Positions 63,419 through 64,000 of a DNA stretch of 64,000 nt are shown here, one piece after another. The notes under the pieces are model-generated. The model was given only the letters and a program-made list of their open reading frames with translations. It made no database searches and was not told where the DNA came from. A program made the position numbers and the translations under genes. The stretch's first letter is position 1. Every line of letters begins with the position of its first letter. Origin of the DNA: Ilumatobacteraceae bacterium (lineage in GTDB: Bacteria; Actinomycetota; Acidimicrobiia; Acidimicrobiales; Ilumatobacteraceae); assembly GCA_017859395.1 (NCBI GenBank), contig JAFMNE010000004.1, forward strand, positions 1-64,000. Reading direction: 5' to 3'.

Positions 63419-64000
63419 GCACTTTGAGGGCGACCGCGCGCGCACCGTCGCTGATGCAACTCCCCACTGGGATGACCCGCCCACACCACCGGCGGGGTCG
63501 CCTAACGTCGTGGTGATCCTCCTCGACGACACCGGCTTCGCCCAGTTGGGATGTTTCGGATCCGATATCGACACTCCCAACATCGACGCGCTCGCCGCCA
63601 CCGGACTGCGATTCACCGACTTTCACGTCACGCCGCTGTGCTCCCCCACCCGTGCTGCGCTGCTCACAGGGCGCGCCAATCACGCGGTCGGGATGCGCTT
63701 CGTCTCCAACATTCGTACGGGCTTCCCCAACCAACTCGGCCATATCTCGAACCATGCAACGACGATGGCCGAAGTATTGGGTGCGGCCGGCTACGCCACC
63801 TTCTGCACCGGAAAGTGGCACCTCGCACCGATGGAACAGTGCTCCGCCGCAGGTCCATTCGACCAGTGGCCGCTCGCACGCGGTTTCGACCGCTTCTACG
63901 GATTCCTCGACGGAGAGACAGACCAGTTCCACCCCGATCTCGTGGCCGACAACCACATGGTGGCTCCACCTGGTGGGCCCGACGACGGCTACCACCTCTC
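63405..64000 (+). CDS. Arylsulfatase (partial, cut by window end)
   Basis: The first 198 residues of a type-I sulfatase. VVVILLDDTGFAQLGCFGS gives the metal-binding Asp pair, CSPTRAALLTGRANH is the formylglycine signature (CxPTR), and CTGKWHLAPMEQ the lysine motif. The N-terminus (FEGDRARTVADATPHWD) is of the large actinobacterial AtsA-like kind; the rest lies beyond the window. Second sulfatase of the operon. Confidence 0.93.
   Translation, partial: MRRPEHFEGDRARTVADATPHWDDPPTPPAGSPNVVVILLDDTGFAQLGCFGSDIDTPNIDALAATGLRFTDFHVTPLCSPTRAALLTGRANHAVGMRFVSNIRTGFPNQLGHISNHATTMAEVLGAAGYATFCTGKWHLAPMEQCSAAGPFDQWPLARGFDRFYGFLDGETDQFHPDLVADNHMVAPPGGPDDGYHL

Overview
The window is one continuous 64 kb piece of a high-GC bacterial chromosome, almost fully coding, with no insertion sequence, prophage or CRISPR array that I could find. 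It looks actinobacterial. The block ANTAR regulator - polA - rpsA - coaE - uvrB - uvrA resembles the mycobacterial arrangement, and gap-pgk-tpiA-secG sits next to rapZ. There is a luciferase-like (F420-type) oxidoreductase, a menaquinone pathway, a mycobacterial-style RecO/UppS neighbourhood and a single-chain glycyl-tRNA synthetase. A complete FAS-II set with FabZ, a stand-alone TrpF, and a secreted S8 protease with C-terminal repeats fit the class Acidimicrobiia better than Streptomyces or Mycobacterium. That class assignment is an inference.

Layout. 1-9.6 kb: tRNA-Leu(GAG), secG, an orphan peptide-binding lipoprotein with permuted domain order, tpiA-pgk-gap, rapZ, a methyltransferase, an LLM oxidoreductase and uvrC. 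9.6-23.7 kb: an inactive rhomboid-like protein, an MFS transporter, uvrA, uvrB, a gamma-glutamylcyclotransferase-like protein, coaE, rpsA, a methyltransferase, polA, a PdtaR-like antiterminator and a small coiled-coil protein. 23.8-28.8 kb: an odd class-I tRNA with a CAA anticodon, then fabD-fabH-fabG-acpP-fabF facing fabZ. 28.8-33.6 kb: glyS-trpC-trpF-trpB-trpA, with fabZ at the end of the same strand. 33.6-38.4 kb: recO with an NgBR/Nus1-like pseudo-prenyltransferase, divergent from uppS-dinG, then an enoyl-CoA hydratase. 38.4-41.6 kb: a divergent two-component system with a GerMN lipoprotein. 41.7-51.6 kb: era, a MaoC protein, an acyl-CoA dehydrogenase and menaquinone genes menG, menF, menD, menH, menA, menE on alternating strands, with a FrnE-type DsbA protein. 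51.6-55.2 kb: phoH-ybeY-CNNM transporter-SDR. 55.3-58.1 kb: the subtilase. 58.1-64.0 kb: an accessory segment with a CMD-family protein and a coupled operon of SRPBCC protein, sulfatase/DJ-1 fusion, tandem DUF1330-like protein, TetR regulator and a second sulfatase cut by the window edge.

The strongest novelty candidate is the head-to-head pair at 34.35-35.68 kb. The canonical-looking UppS keeps the catalytic Asp but has lost the Mg-binding Glu and the C-terminal RxG motif. The divergent partner has lost the Asp but keeps that Glu and an RFG tail. This is the same division of labour as in eukaryotic heteromeric cis-prenyltransferases (DHDDS/NgBR, Rer2/Nus1). Other good leads are the sulfatase/DJ-1 fusion, the apparently circularly permuted solute-binding protein, a lysine-less biotinyl-like domain fused to FabD, and the class-I tRNA with a leucine anticodon.

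No gene-free stretch exceeds 300 bases. The longest is 39113-39393 (281 bp, divergent regulator promoters with a strong hairpin); next are 58674-58819 (146 bp) and 55165-55305 (141 bp, no structure recognised).
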